Assembly (NCBI GenBank): GCA_036746235.1
Contig: DAIOEN010000001.1
Location: forward strand, 40,412-104,411
DNA: 64,000 nucleotides
From: CALARM01 sp036746235
Lineage (GTDB): Bacteria > Vulcanimicrobiota > SpSt-956 > JAKJGF01
Direction: 5' to 3'
Shown: in pieces, positions 53,128 to 63,187 of the stretch
Position numbering within the stretch: the first letter of the stretch is position 1
How the letters are laid out: the number at the start of each line of letters is the position of its first letter
The notes under the pieces: model-generated
What the model was told of the DNA's origin: nothing
What the model saw: the letters and a program-made list of their open reading frames with translations, nothing else
The model's database searches: none
Translations under genes and position numbers: made by a program

Positions 53128-55743
53128 ATGTGTGGCATAGCTGGAATTATTGGTAAAAAAGATAATATTCCTGTAAAAGAATCTTTAAACATCTTTAAAC
53201 ATGCATTATTTCACAGGGGGCCTGATGAATATGGAGAGTATACAGGTCAAAACTGTGGTTTTATAAACCTTCGCCTTTCAATAGTAGATATTGCAGGTGG
53301 CAGGCAGCCTATTTTTAATGAAGATAATACAATAGGAATCGTTTATAACGGAGAAGTATATAATTATAATGATATTAAACAGGATCTACTTAAAAAAGGA
53401 TATATATTCAAAACAAATACAGATACTGAAGTTATCCTGAAAAGTTATGAAGAATATGGTATTGAAGCATTCAATAAATTTAATGGAATGTTTGCTTTCT
53501 GTATATGGGATAATAAAAAAGATATTATTTACCTTGTTCGTGATTATTTTGGAATAAAGCCTCTTTATATTTATGAAGATGATAAAAAGATAATTTTTTC
53601 CTCTGAATTAAAAGGAATTCTTGCAATACCGGATATAGATTTAAGCCTGGATCCTTCAGGTTTTCAGGATTACTTGATATTCAGATATATTCAGGCTCCC
53701 TACAGTTTTTTTAAGAAAATAAAACGACTGGAAGGAGGAACATATATTGAAATTAAAAATGGTAAAGCCACCAGTTACAGATACCGGGATATATCTTATA
53801 AAGATACGTATCCTTATAAAGACATAAATGAATTTAAAGAAGAATTACTTGAGAAAATAAAAAAAGCTGTAAAATCTCAATTAATGGGAGAAGTTCCAAT
53901 AGGAGTATTACTCAGTGGCGGTATCGATTCAAGTACGATTGCCTATCTTATACATAGTTGGGGAGCAAACCTGACAACATTTAATATAGGTTTTCCTGAG
54001 GTCAATGAATTCGAATATTCAAGGGAAGTGGCAAAAAAATATAATCTTCAGCATATAGAAGTATTAACTACAGCAGAAGAATTAATAAAAAACTTTGATA
54101 ATATCATTCTTTCACTTGATGAACCAATTGCAGATCCTGCCTGTCTGCCTCTTTACATTCTATGTGAAGAATTAAAAAAACACGTAACAGTTGTACTTTC
54201 AGGTGAAGGCGGAGACGAAATCTTTGCCGGATATCCTCAATATAAACAGATGATGAGTGAAGATATACCATATAATAAAAGATTTGAATTATTTTTAGAA
54301 AAAAGCTGGTATTTTAATAATCATCTAAAATTCTTAAAAGATCCCTTTATGGCTCCACATAATCTGAGATACAGAAAATATTTTGAGGAACAGCCTTTAT
54401 TAAACGGCATGATGGCCTATGACATGAAAACCTGGATGCCGGAAAACCTTATGATGAAAGCAGATAAAATCCTCATGGCCCATTCCCTGGAAGGAAGGTT
54501 TCCTTTTCTTGATAGAGAACTGTTCGAATATACGTCACAGCTGCCACAGTGTTACAAATTACATCCAGACGGAACTGCAAAGTGGATATTAAAGGAAATT
54601 ATCCATTCCCATCTGCCTGAAAGAATAATAAATAGACCTAAAATGGGTTTTACTGTTCCTGTTGATAAATTATTAGAATCATTAAAACCTCTGGTGCTAG
54701 ATGTATTTAATTCCCTGTCATCTACACCTCTTCCGGACATATTAGATATAGAATATATGAAAAATTATGTTAATAATTATTATAAAGGACATAATATTTC
54801 ATCTTTACAGATATGGAGTTTATTTGTTATGTCTTACTGGTTCAGTTATGCTTTTCCCGGATATAAAAACAGTGTTTCTAATCTTTTAGAAAAAATAGAA
54901 ATTAACCGGATAAATAAAGAATTATCCAGAAGAAATGTATTTCGGAGACGTGATAGAATAAGATGTGAAATAGCAAAACCATTTTTAAAAGGCAAAGGTA
55001 TAGAAATAGGAGCAGGAAATTATCCGCAAATTATTCCACAGGGGATTGTTGTTGAACACTTTGATAAAAGAACAGATAAAGAATTAAAAGAATATTTTGA
55101 TGTAGATAAAATAGAAATAAATAATATTTATCCATTGGAAATACTTCCTGAAAGATTTCCTGATGGAGCAGATTTCTTGATAGGCCATAATGTACTGGAG
55201 CATGTCTCCAATCCTATAAAAACTCTTATTGAATGGAATAGTTATGTAAAAAACGGAGGAGTTGTTATTATCTCTGTCCCACATCCTGATTATTGCCCTG
55301 ATAAAGGAAGGCTTATTCCGCCATTTGAACATATACTGTCAGACTATTTACTGGATAGAGATGATAATAATTTCGAGTCAAGAGAACATTTTTATTCCTT
55401 TAGAACAGGCTGGATAGATGAAGGTTTTGCAAAAGGCATGGATAAAATGGAATTTGCTAAACTGTCCAATGAACATATAAAAAATAAAGAGATGGAAATA
55501 CACTGGCATGTATTCAGCGAAGAGCTGTTAAAAAATATAATAATTACATCCGGATATGTAGGTAAAAGAAAAATCAATATAGAACTGATAGCCACGCCGG
55601 ATAATTCAAACAATAATCTCATTACAGAAGGAGATATTATCTGTATTTACAGAGTTGATTTATTAGAAGACAACAAACAGGATAATAAAATAATAAAAGA
55701 AATCAATAAAATAGAGGAAAAAAATAAAATCTGGTCTGGATAA
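53128..55743 (+). CDS. asnB: Asparagine synthase-like amidotransferase fused to a methyltransferase
   Basis: 871 residues. Residues 1-~590: MCGIAGIIG (Cys2 of the glutaminase), HRGPDEYG, GEVYNYN, then the synthetase domain with VLLSGGIDSSTIAYL (PP-loop, ~260) and SGEGGDEIFAGYPQYK. AsnB-like enzymes in glycan clusters (for example WbpS) amidate uronic acids. Residues ~605-860 are a class I methyltransferase-like domain (KGIEIGAG, FPDGADFLIGHNVLEH, GGVVIISVPHPDYCP), nearly the same as that ending the next gene. I do not know this fusion from standard families. GGAAGGA precedes the ATG. Confidence 0.85.
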   Translation: MCGIAGIIGKKDNIPVKESLNIFKHALFHRGPDEYGEYTGQNCGFINLRLSIVDIAGGRQPIFNEDNTIGIVYNGEVYNYNDIKQDLLKKGYIFKTNTDTEVILKSYEEYGIEAFNKFNGMFAFCIWDNKKDIIYLVRDYFGIKPLYIYEDDKKIIFSSELKGILAIPDIDLSLDPSGFQDYLIFRYIQAPYSFFKKIKRLEGGTYIEIKNGKATSYRYRDISYKDTYPYKDINEFKEELLEKIKKAVKSQLMGEVPIGVLLSGGIDSSTIAYLIHSWGANLTTFNIGFPEVNEFEYSREVAKKYNLQHIEVLTTAEELIKNFDNIILSLDEPIADPACLPLYILCEELKKHVTVVLSGEGGDEIFAGYPQYKQMMSEDIPYNKRFELFLEKSWYFNNHLKFLKDPFMAPHNLRYRKYFEEQPLLNGMMAYDMKTWMPENLMMKADKILMAHSLEGRFPFLDRELFEYTSQLPQCYKLHPDGTAKWILKEIIHSHLPERIINRPKMGFTVPVDKLLESLKPLVLDVFNSLSSTPLPDILDIEYMKNYVNNYYKGHNISSLQIWSLFVMSYWFSYAFPGYKNSVSNLLEKIEINRINKELSRRNVFRRRDRIRCEIAKPFLKGKGIEIGAGNYPQIIPQGIVVEHFDKRTDKELKEYFDVDKIEINNIYPLEILPERFPDGADFLIGHNVLEHVSNPIKTLIEWNSYVKNGGVVIISVPHPDYCPDKGRLIPPFEHILSDYLLDRDDNNFESREHFYSFRTGWIDEGFAKGMDKMEFAKLSNEHIKNKEMEIHWHVFSEELLKNIIITSGYVGKRKINIELIATPDNSNNNLITEGDIICIYRVDLLEDNKQDNKIIKEINKIEEKNKIWSG

Positions 55744-55786
55744 AGTCAATATTGCTATAAAAAGATTAAATACGGAAGGGTAAGTT

Positions 55787-58222
55787 ATGGAACTTGAAGG
55801 GAAACTCATTACCGGGGAAAATAATACAGATGAAGGTAAAGTTTACCTGGTTGAAAATGGATTAAAAAGATGGATCGTAAGTCCGGAAATTTTTGAAAAA
55901 TTAAAATTTAAATGTTATGATATAAAGAAAATTCCTTATACAGAGCTATCTGCAATTCCCAGTGGTAATTTAATTGATAAAAAGACTTTTAAATCTAAAT
56001 ATGAACTTCAAGTTGATAAAACTATCAAAGAGCTTCATGAATATGGAGAAAGAGTTTCACATTTATATAAAAACAACTGTTATTTTGCTCACCTATCTTT
56101 ATATTATCTAGCAACACAATTTATTAAAGGAAATAAAATACTTGATGCAGGGTCAGGTTGTGGATATGGTACAGCCTACCTCGCCGATATAAATAGAGAT
56201 TACGAAGTTATTGGGCTGGAAATAAGTGAAAAAGCTGTTGAATTCAGTAAAAAAACTTTTGTCAGGTCAAATTTGACTTATAAACAAATGGATCTAGAGC
56301 ATATAACTGGTTTTACTGAAGATTATTTTGATTTTATTTACTGTTCAAACGTAATGGAACATATTGAGAATACCCAGGATTTTTTATCATGTCTTTGTGA
56401 AATATTAAAACCTGACGGTCTTTTACTTATAATTGTTCCTATAATAATATGTAAAATTCAAAGAGATGATAATATTGGAATATCACAACATCTAAATATA
56501 TGGTCTCCCAGACAGTGGAAATATGTTTTAAACAAATACTTCAGGCAAATACTGTGCTATACTCATATTAACAGATCCGGCATAGATATTGGAGATTTTA
56601 ACAATACACCAGAAGAAACTACTATTACAGAAAAAGATTTTATTTTAAAAGAAGTAGAACTTGAAGAACTATATAAAAGTCCTTCTTTTGGGGCAGTCTT
56701 CCTATGTAAATATCCAAAAAAATCAAAGGAAATTGTAAAGATAACCTTTCTTGATGACTCATTTACAAGACCTCGCCCGGTTGTAGCTCAGTGTAACTGC
56801 CTTTCTCATCTAAATGAAATATATGGACATACAAAAATAATACAGACTTTTATTACTGACAGAGAACTCTGCCAGATTGACATATTATTTGCTACATTCA
56901 ATAGAACAAATAATAAAGATATAATCTTTCATTTAAAAAATGATTTAAATAATAAAGAAACATTAGTAACAAAAAAAATAAATGCTTCCTGTATAAAGGA
57001 TAATTCATGGGTTCAGTTTACTTTTAATCCTGTAAAATCTAATATTACTAATAAATATTATATAATTATAGAATCGCCTGAAGCTACTCCTGGAAATACT
57101 GTAACAATAAGAACGTCAGATATAAAATGTTTCCAGCTCGGCGAACTTTATTATAATGATAGTCTGATGGATTTTGACATAGCGTTCAAGGTATTTGATA
57201 AGATTTCAGTAGAGGAGCATATTATTAATACCAGATATAATAATAGTAAACATGAAGGTCATTTTGTTCAAGGTGAAACAGATGTAAAAATATATTTAAT
57301 AGAATGTTCTGAGAAAAGACTGGTTACCTCGCCTGATATTTTAAAAAATCTGGCTATAAAGACAGATAATATAATAACTATTCCAGATAATGAATTACAA
57401 TTTATTCCAGAAGGAAAACCTTTTGGAATAGATTGTAATATGATTAGATATAAATTAAGCAAAGAATTTTTAAAAGGGAGAGGTTTAGAGATAGGGGCAG
57501 GAGCTTACCCTCAGCAAATTCCGGAAGGAGTATTCTGTGAGTATTTTGATAAAAAAAATGAAAATGAAAGAGAGATAAAAAAAACCTATTCATTAAAAGT
57601 CTTTAGAGAGAGATTTCCTGATGGGGCAGATTTCTTGATAGCCCATAATGTGCTGGAACATACATCCAATCCCATTAAAACCCTTATAGAATGGAATGAT
57701 TATGTAAAACCAGGCGGTACAGTGGTTATTTCTGTCCCTCATACAAATTATTGTCCTGATAGAGGAAGGCTTATCCCACCATTCGAACACATATTACTGG
57801 ATTATTTACTTGATAGAGATGATAATAGTTTTGAATCCAGAGAACATATATATTCTTTTATTATGGGTTGGATTGATGATGGTTTTGCTAAAGATAAAGA
57901 TAAATTTTATATAGCTCAGAAAGCTCATGAATGTGCAAAAGCAAAAGAAAACGAACTGCACTGGCATGCTTTTGATGAAGATTTATTTGAAAAAGTGGTA
58001 AAAGCTTCAGCTCTTTTCGGGAATAAAAATATAAGTATAAAATCAAAAACAAATCCATTAACTTGTAATAACGAATTAAAAACTAATGGAGATATTATTT
58101 ATATTTACAGGGTAGATAATTATTCAAATATTCTTCTAAAAGATAAATTAATTATAGAAGAATTATCACAAATTCAAGAAAAATTTATAAAAGTTATAAA
58201 AACAATAAATAAAATATCATAA
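55787..58222 (+). CDS. Twin-methyltransferase protein with two KVYLI-type repeats
   Basis: 811 residues. Layout: a ~60-residue module (KVYLVENGLKRWIVSPEIFEKL...LSAIPSG), methyltransferase 1 (KILDAGSGCGYGTAYLADI at ~115, YCSNVMEHIENT), a beta-rich middle domain (~310-475), the module again (VKIYLIECSEKRLVTSPDIL...LQFIPEG), then methyltransferase 2 (GLEIGAGAYPQ at ~565, DGADFLIAHNVLEHTSNPIKTL), paralogous to the C-terminus of the AsnB fusion. The first module resembles short repeats of S-layer and cell-wall proteins. Probably decorates the same glycan twice. GGAAGGG precedes the ATG. Confidence 0.8.
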   Translation: MELEGKLITGENNTDEGKVYLVENGLKRWIVSPEIFEKLKFKCYDIKKIPYTELSAIPSGNLIDKKTFKSKYELQVDKTIKELHEYGERVSHLYKNNCYFAHLSLYYLATQFIKGNKILDAGSGCGYGTAYLADINRDYEVIGLEISEKAVEFSKKTFVRSNLTYKQMDLEHITGFTEDYFDFIYCSNVMEHIENTQDFLSCLCEILKPDGLLLIIVPIIICKIQRDDNIGISQHLNIWSPRQWKYVLNKYFRQILCYTHINRSGIDIGDFNNTPEETTITEKDFILKEVELEELYKSPSFGAVFLCKYPKKSKEIVKITFLDDSFTRPRPVVAQCNCLSHLNEIYGHTKIIQTFITDRELCQIDILFATFNRTNNKDIIFHLKNDLNNKETLVTKKINASCIKDNSWVQFTFNPVKSNITNKYYIIIESPEATPGNTVTIRTSDIKCFQLGELYYNDSLMDFDIAFKVFDKISVEEHIINTRYNNSKHEGHFVQGETDVKIYLIECSEKRLVTSPDILKNLAIKTDNIITIPDNELQFIPEGKPFGIDCNMIRYKLSKEFLKGRGLEIGAGAYPQQIPEGVFCEYFDKKNENEREIKKTYSLKVFRERFPDGADFLIAHNVLEHTSNPIKTLIEWNDYVKPGGTVVISVPHTNYCPDRGRLIPPFEHILLDYLLDRDDNSFESREHIYSFIMGWIDDGFAKDKDKFYIAQKAHECAKAKENELHWHAFDEDLFEKVVKASALFGNKNISIKSKTNPLTCNNELKTNGDIIYIYRVDNYSNILLKDKLIIEELSQIQEKFIKVIKTINKIS

Positions 58223-58298
58223 TATGTCAAACGCGCCAACAATATAGTTTTTACATAATTTCACCTTTTCATTTAAATATTACAACAAGGGGTATACT

Positions 58299-60275
58299 GT
58301 GTTTTTATTAAACTCACTGTTACAAAAAATGGGTAAGTCCGATACAAAATGCAGCTATATACGTATTTTGTATATATTAATCTTAATACTGGGAATATAT
58401 AATTTCTGGTTATTACGTTATTATTACTGGAATATTACTGACGAACCTATCTTTTCCGACATGAGTGGTTTTGAAGGTGTTGCAAGAAACATTTTAAAAA
58501 ATGTTGATTTTAGCTGGAATGATTTCTGGAGAACCTACAATCCTCCAACACTGGCTCTATTGAGAGCTTTGCAGATAACCATTCTGGGAGATTCCATCAG
58601 TATGTGGCAGTTATTTCAAACACTTATAAGTTTTACAGGTTTACTCTGGCTGATGTATGAAATAATGAAAATAACCCAGAGACCCTGGCTGGCCTTATTA
58701 CTATTATGGACGGTTTCATTAAGTAAATCATCTATTTTCTGGAGTCTGAAACTGGCCAGAGAAAGTATGTCTGAAGCATTTATTTATTACTCTATAGCCA
58801 TATCTCTTTCAGCTTTACGAAATAAAAAGCCTTTATTATTTTTTTTAACAGGTTTTATTTATATGATAACAGTGTTTAATAGAACAAATTTTATATTGAT
58901 ACTCCCAATTTTTATATTTTCTTTTCTCATATATGAAGTTTACTATAATAGAAAAATGTGTAATAAAAAAATTCTTTTTCTATGTATGTATTATTTATTA
59001 GGCATATCTATTGTATGGTTTCCCTGGATTATAAGATCATATAATCTTTATGGGCATATAATGTTACTCACAACCCAGGGGCCTTATAGTTTTTTATGGG
59101 AACTGGGTGATATAAAAATAAAAGATGAGACAGGAAAAGAAGTAACAAAAAATTGTAACATTCTGCAGAATGAAGCTCCTGAACAATTTCCTAATGATTA
59201 TGAAGCATCAATATATGCAAATAAATTTGTAAAACAATGGTTAAAAAACAACTGGAGAAAATATCCAGGCATTATTATTATGAGATTATGCAGGACTATT
59301 AATGACAGAACTATTTATCTTACCAAAGTGTCCCGCACCGAGCTTTATCCAGATATATTAAATTATTTTTTAATTGATAAAAAACCTTTACTGATAATTT
59401 TCGGTCTAGCAGGATTAACCATTTTAGCAATAAAATTTTCTTATTTATATATCTTCCTGTTTATATCTATTTCATCGTGGATGACAGCCTGTCTTTTTTT
59501 AGGTTATCCAAGAATGCTTGAACCGGTAATACCAGTCTTTTTATTTGGTAATTTTGCATGGTTCTTACTTCTAGATGAGTTATCGTTTATAAAAAAATTT
59601 CGCAGTACGTTTTTAATAATATTTTCATTATCTTCAATTGTAATAACAGGAATAACCTTTATTGCCATAACGGGTACATTCAATAAAGATGATGATTTTC
59701 TAAAAAACGCCATTAAAAACGGAGGATATCAAGAATGGTCAAAGGGAAGCAATTTCATAAATCCTGCATCAAATGACTTTATAGCAGATAATTGGTTCGT
59801 TAATAAAGAAGAAGGAAATGGCAGAACGCCTTCAATCAATATAAAACGTTCTACGACAATACCTCCTGCCAGCAAATCTCCTTTCAGTTGTGAAGTAGAG
59901 GTAACAGATAAAGGTAAGGAAGACAATACTACCAGTTACTGTATAGTTCAATCAATAGATGACTTCAAAAGGTTTAAAGATAAAACTATCTCTTGTAGTT
60001 TATGGATAAAAGCTCCTGCAGATTCTACCATAGGTATTGATCTAGTCGATGGTATTAAGCATAATATAACTGTGCTTAATGTCACATATCAATGGAAATT
60101 GTATAAATTTGAAGGTATTAACATTAATGATATTACCTATTTAAAATTTATAATATGGTTTTCTTATAATAAACACTTCGGATTCCCTGAGAATAAAAAT
60201 CCTGTAACAGGTTCGTATTTCATCACACAGGTTCAGCTAAATAAAGGAGAAGAGGCATTGCCCTATGAAAAATAG
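58299..60275 (+). CDS. GT-C-type membrane glycosyltransferase with C-terminal beta-domain
   Basis: 658 residues, starting at GTG 58299 with AAGGGG 6 nt upstream. N-terminal helix, then NITDEPIFSDMSGFEGVARNIL in the first periplasmic loop, typical of PMT/GT83-like enzymes, and ten or more helices to ~475. After that, a soluble jelly-roll-like part (NFINPASNDFIADNWFVNKEEG; ISCSLWIKAPADSTIGIDL), which may hold the acceptor chain. It overlaps the FkbM gene by 11 nt. Confidence 0.8.
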   Translation: MFLLNSLLQKMGKSDTKCSYIRILYILILILGIYNFWLLRYYYWNITDEPIFSDMSGFEGVARNILKNVDFSWNDFWRTYNPPTLALLRALQITILGDSISMWQLFQTLISFTGLLWLMYEIMKITQRPWLALLLLWTVSLSKSSIFWSLKLARESMSEAFIYYSIAISLSALRNKKPLLFFLTGFIYMITVFNRTNFILILPIFIFSFLIYEVYYNRKMCNKKILFLCMYYLLGISIVWFPWIIRSYNLYGHIMLLTTQGPYSFLWELGDIKIKDETGKEVTKNCNILQNEAPEQFPNDYEASIYANKFVKQWLKNNWRKYPGIIIMRLCRTINDRTIYLTKVSRTELYPDILNYFLIDKKPLLIIFGLAGLTILAIKFSYLYIFLFISISSWMTACLFLGYPRMLEPVIPVFLFGNFAWFLLLDELSFIKKFRSTFLIIFSLSSIVITGITFIAITGTFNKDDDFLKNAIKNGGYQEWSKGSNFINPASNDFIADNWFVNKEEGNGRTPSINIKRSTTIPPASKSPFSCEVEVTDKGKEDNTTSYCIVQSIDDFKRFKDKTISCSLWIKAPADSTIGIDLVDGIKHNITVLNVTYQWKLYKFEGININDITYLKFIIWFSYNKHFGFPENKNPVTGSYFITQVQLNKGEEALPYEK

Positions 60276-60996
60276 CATAAAATTATTACTCTATAAAATA
60301 GCCAATTGTATATACCAAAAAAACTATTTTCTCTATAAACCACTCTATTTTTATTATAAAAAAATCAGTGATAAAGAGAAAATAGATTTTCTCAAGAAAG
60401 AAATCAAAACAGGCATGAGAGTTCTTGACATAGGAGCGAACATAGGATTTTACACAGTTTTATTTTCAATGTGGCTTGGTAAAGAAGGCTCTGTTCATGC
60501 TTTTGAACCTGACATGCTGAACTTTAAATATTTGAAAAAAAATACAGAAGGAGCAAAAAATATATATATAAATAATAAGGCTATCGGTGCAAAATCAGAG
60601 AAAATACATCTTTATCAATCGAAAAATTTGAATGTAGACCATCAGACATATGACAGTGGAGAAAACAGACCTTTTATTGAAATAGACTCTTTATCAATAG
60701 ATGATTATTTTAAAAATAATGAAAAAATAGATTTAATAAAACTAGATATACAGGGATACGATTATTTTGCACTCTGTGGCATGAAAGATACTATTAAAAG
60801 ATCAGGTAAAGTAATAATACTGGGAGAATTCTGGCCATATGGTCTGTATAAATCGGGAGTCAGACCTGAAGATTATATTAAATTACTGGAAGAGTCAGGA
60901 TTTAAGATAGAATTTTTCAATAAAAAAAGGAATTATGAAAAAGAAATTAATAATAAATACTTTTATACGGATTTTTATGGACAGAAAGATATATAA
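60265..60996 (+). CDS. FkbM-family methyltransferase
   Basis: 243 residues. MRVLDIGANIGFYTVLFSMWLG (~52-73) followed by GSVHAFEPDMLNFKYLKKN are the FkbM motifs, and IDLIKLDIQGYDYFALCGM is the second signature. Members O-methylate sugars or polyketides. Its start overlaps the GT-C gene, implying joint translation. Confidence 0.9.
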   Translation: MKNSIKLLLYKIANCIYQKNYFLYKPLYFYYKKISDKEKIDFLKKEIKTGMRVLDIGANIGFYTVLFSMWLGKEGSVHAFEPDMLNFKYLKKNTEGAKNIYINNKAIGAKSEKIHLYQSKNLNVDHQTYDSGENRPFIEIDSLSIDDYFKNNEKIDLIKLDIQGYDYFALCGMKDTIKRSGKVIILGEFWPYGLYKSGVRPEDYIKLLEESGFKIEFFNKKRNYEKEINNKYFYTDFYGQKDI

Positions 60997-61032
60997 AAGT
61001 CTATCTATGTGTAATATAAGGAGAAATAGAAA

Positions 61033-62457
61033 ATGATTACAAAAGAAAAAAAGATGGTTATGGAATATATGGACAGAATAGCTCCATATAGAGACAGGTG
61101 GATAGAAAAGAATGAATATTATTATAAAGATCTGGCAAAATTTCTAAGATTTACCATACCGGAATACAGCAGTGTAATGGAAATCGGGTGTGGAACAGGT
61201 TACCTGTTAAACAGTATAAAACCCGGTAGAGGAGTGGGTATAGATCTGTCGGAAGAGATGATTAAAATAGCACAGAATAAATACAGCCATCTTGAATTTA
61301 TTCAGGGTGATGCAGAAAATATACAGATGGATGAAAAATTTGATTTCATAATTATTTCTGATACGGTCGGTTATTTTGAAGATGTTCAAAAAGCTTTCCA
61401 GGAATTACATAAACTATGTAATGAAGATACAAGGATAATTATTACATATCATAATTTTTTATGGCAACCTGCTCTGACATTGGCTGAATTTCTTGGGCTA
61501 AAAATGTCACCTAAAAAATTAAACTGGCTAAATCTGGATGATATATCCAACCTTCTTTCTCTGGCAAATTTTGACATTATAAAAAAAGGAAGAAGATTTA
61601 TATGTCCTAAATCTATCCCGGTAGTTTCAAATTTTTTAAACAAATATATTGCCAACCTCCCTTTATTCAATAATTTCTGCATAACAGGCTATGTGATAGC
61701 CAGACCATCTATATCTAATCCTGCAGACAATGATTTATTCAGTGTCAGTGTAGTAATACCGGCAAGAAATGAAAAAGGAAATATTGAACATGCCGTTAAC
61801 AGAATACCTCACATGGGAAGACATACAGAAATTATTTTCGTAGAAGGTAATTCAACTGATAATACTCTGGAAGAGATTAAAAGAGTATGTGAAAAATACT
61901 CCGGTAAATATGATATAAAATATACAGTTCAAAATGGTAAAGGAAAGGGTGATGCAGTCAGGAAAGGTTTTTCTATTGCAAAAGGAGATATTTTTATGAT
62001 TCTGGATGCAGACCTGACAGTACCGCCGGAAGATTTGCCAAAATTCTACAATGCTATTTCTACAGGAAAAGGAGAGTATATAAACGGTTCCCGTCTTGTT
62101 TATCCTTTAGAAAAAGATGCAATGAGAACGTTAAATATGCTTGGAAATATATTCTTTTCTATAATGTTTACCTGGCTTTTAAGTCAGAGACTTAAAGATA
62201 CTCTGTGCGGAACAAAAGTTATTTCGAAGAAAAACTATGAAAAAATAATATGTAATAGAAAGTATTTTGGTGAATTTGATCCATTTGGAGATTTTGACCT
62301 GATATTTGGCTCTGCCAAATTAAATCTGAAGTTTGCAGAGATTCCTATAAGATATAAATCAAGACAGTACGGTTCTACTAATATATCCCGTTTTATACAC
62401 GGGTGGTTACTGATAAAAATGGTATTCTTTGCTATGAATAAAATTAAATTTATATAA
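61033..62457 (+). CDS. Methyltransferase-GT2 fusion
   Basis: 474 residues. Residues ~35-205: class I methyltransferase with VMEIGCGTGYLLNSIKPG, GVGIDLSEEMIKIA, FDFIIISDTVGYFEDV. Residues ~235-474: GT2 with VSVVIPARNEKGNIEHAV, IIFVEGNSTDNTLEEI, IFMILDADLTVPPEDLPKFY and KDTLCGTKVISKKNYEKI, of the kind that makes polyprenyl-phosphate sugars. The fusion suggests the lipid-linked sugar is methylated as it forms, or that two local steps were joined. AAGGAG 9 nt upstream. Confidence 0.87.
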   Translation: MITKEKKMVMEYMDRIAPYRDRWIEKNEYYYKDLAKFLRFTIPEYSSVMEIGCGTGYLLNSIKPGRGVGIDLSEEMIKIAQNKYSHLEFIQGDAENIQMDEKFDFIIISDTVGYFEDVQKAFQELHKLCNEDTRIIITYHNFLWQPALTLAEFLGLKMSPKKLNWLNLDDISNLLSLANFDIIKKGRRFICPKSIPVVSNFLNKYIANLPLFNNFCITGYVIARPSISNPADNDLFSVSVVIPARNEKGNIEHAVNRIPHMGRHTEIIFVEGNSTDNTLEEIKRVCEKYSGKYDIKYTVQNGKGKGDAVRKGFSIAKGDIFMILDADLTVPPEDLPKFYNAISTGKGEYINGSRLVYPLEKDAMRTLNMLGNIFFSIMFTWLLSQRLKDTLCGTKVISKKNYEKIICNRKYFGEFDPFGDFDLIFGSAKLNLKFAEIPIRYKSRQYGSTNISRFIHGWLLIKMVFFAMNKIKFI

Positions 62458-62459
62458 AT

Positions 62460-63182
62460 ATGGATAAGCTAACAAAACACCGCCATATCTGGAAAAACAA
62501 GAAAATTCTCAGGATTATTTATACAGAATGGTACAGAAAAATTTTAGAAGATATTAATAAAGATGGAATTACCGTTGAGCTTGGTTCCGGGAGCGGTAAT
62601 TTTAAAGAATTCAAGCCAGAAATAATTTCATCTGATATTGAGTATTCTGAATGGCTGGATATATGTTTTAATGCTCATAATATGCCTTTTAAAAGTAACA
62701 GTATTTCCAATATTATAATGATTGATGTACTACACCATTTAAGTAATCCTGTAGGTTTTTTAAAAGATGCCTCTCTGTCTCTAAAAAAAGAAGGGAAGAT
62801 AGCTATAATAGAGCCATATCCTTCTCTTTTTTCTTTAATAATATATCGCTTATTTCATCCTGAACCCTTTTTAATGAATATAGATTATTTCAGTAAGATA
62901 GAAGAAGGGGATAAGAAAGATCCATGGGAAGCAAATCAGGCTATATCTTATTTATTATTTTTCAAACATAGAAAAAAATTATTAACATTACTTGAGAAAG
63001 ATTTTACTCTTATAAAATGTGAGAGAATGAGCAGTATATTATATCCTGCATCAGGTGGCTTTGAACATAAATCTATGATTCCTGATTGTTTAATTCCTTT
63101 ATTTCATTTTTTTGAATCCTTATTATCACCTTTCCTGTTACTTTTTGCTTTCAGATGTTATATTGTTCTTAAAAAAAAATAG
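62460..63182 (+). CDS. Class I SAM-dependent methyltransferase
   Basis: 240 residues. TVELGSGSGNFKEFKPEIISSDIEYSEWLDI (motif I, variant), MIDVLHHLSNPVGFLKDASLSLKKEGKIAIIEPYPSLFS (motif II/III). The C-terminus has a hydrophobic segment (LIPLFHFFESLLSPFLLLFAF). It starts 2 nt after the previous stop and ends with TAG, 5 nt from the convergent gene; no terminator is visible between them. Confidence 0.8.
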   Translation: MDKLTKHRHIWKNKKILRIIYTEWYRKILEDINKDGITVELGSGSGNFKEFKPEIISSDIEYSEWLDICFNAHNMPFKSNSISNIIMIDVLHHLSNPVGFLKDASLSLKKEGKIAIIEPYPSLFSLIIYRLFHPEPFLMNIDYFSKIEEGDKKDPWEANQAISYLLFFKHRKKLLTLLEKDFTLIKCERMSSILYPASGGFEHKSMIPDCLIPLFHFFESLLSPFLLLFAFRCYIVLKKK

Positions 63183-63187
63183 AGCTA

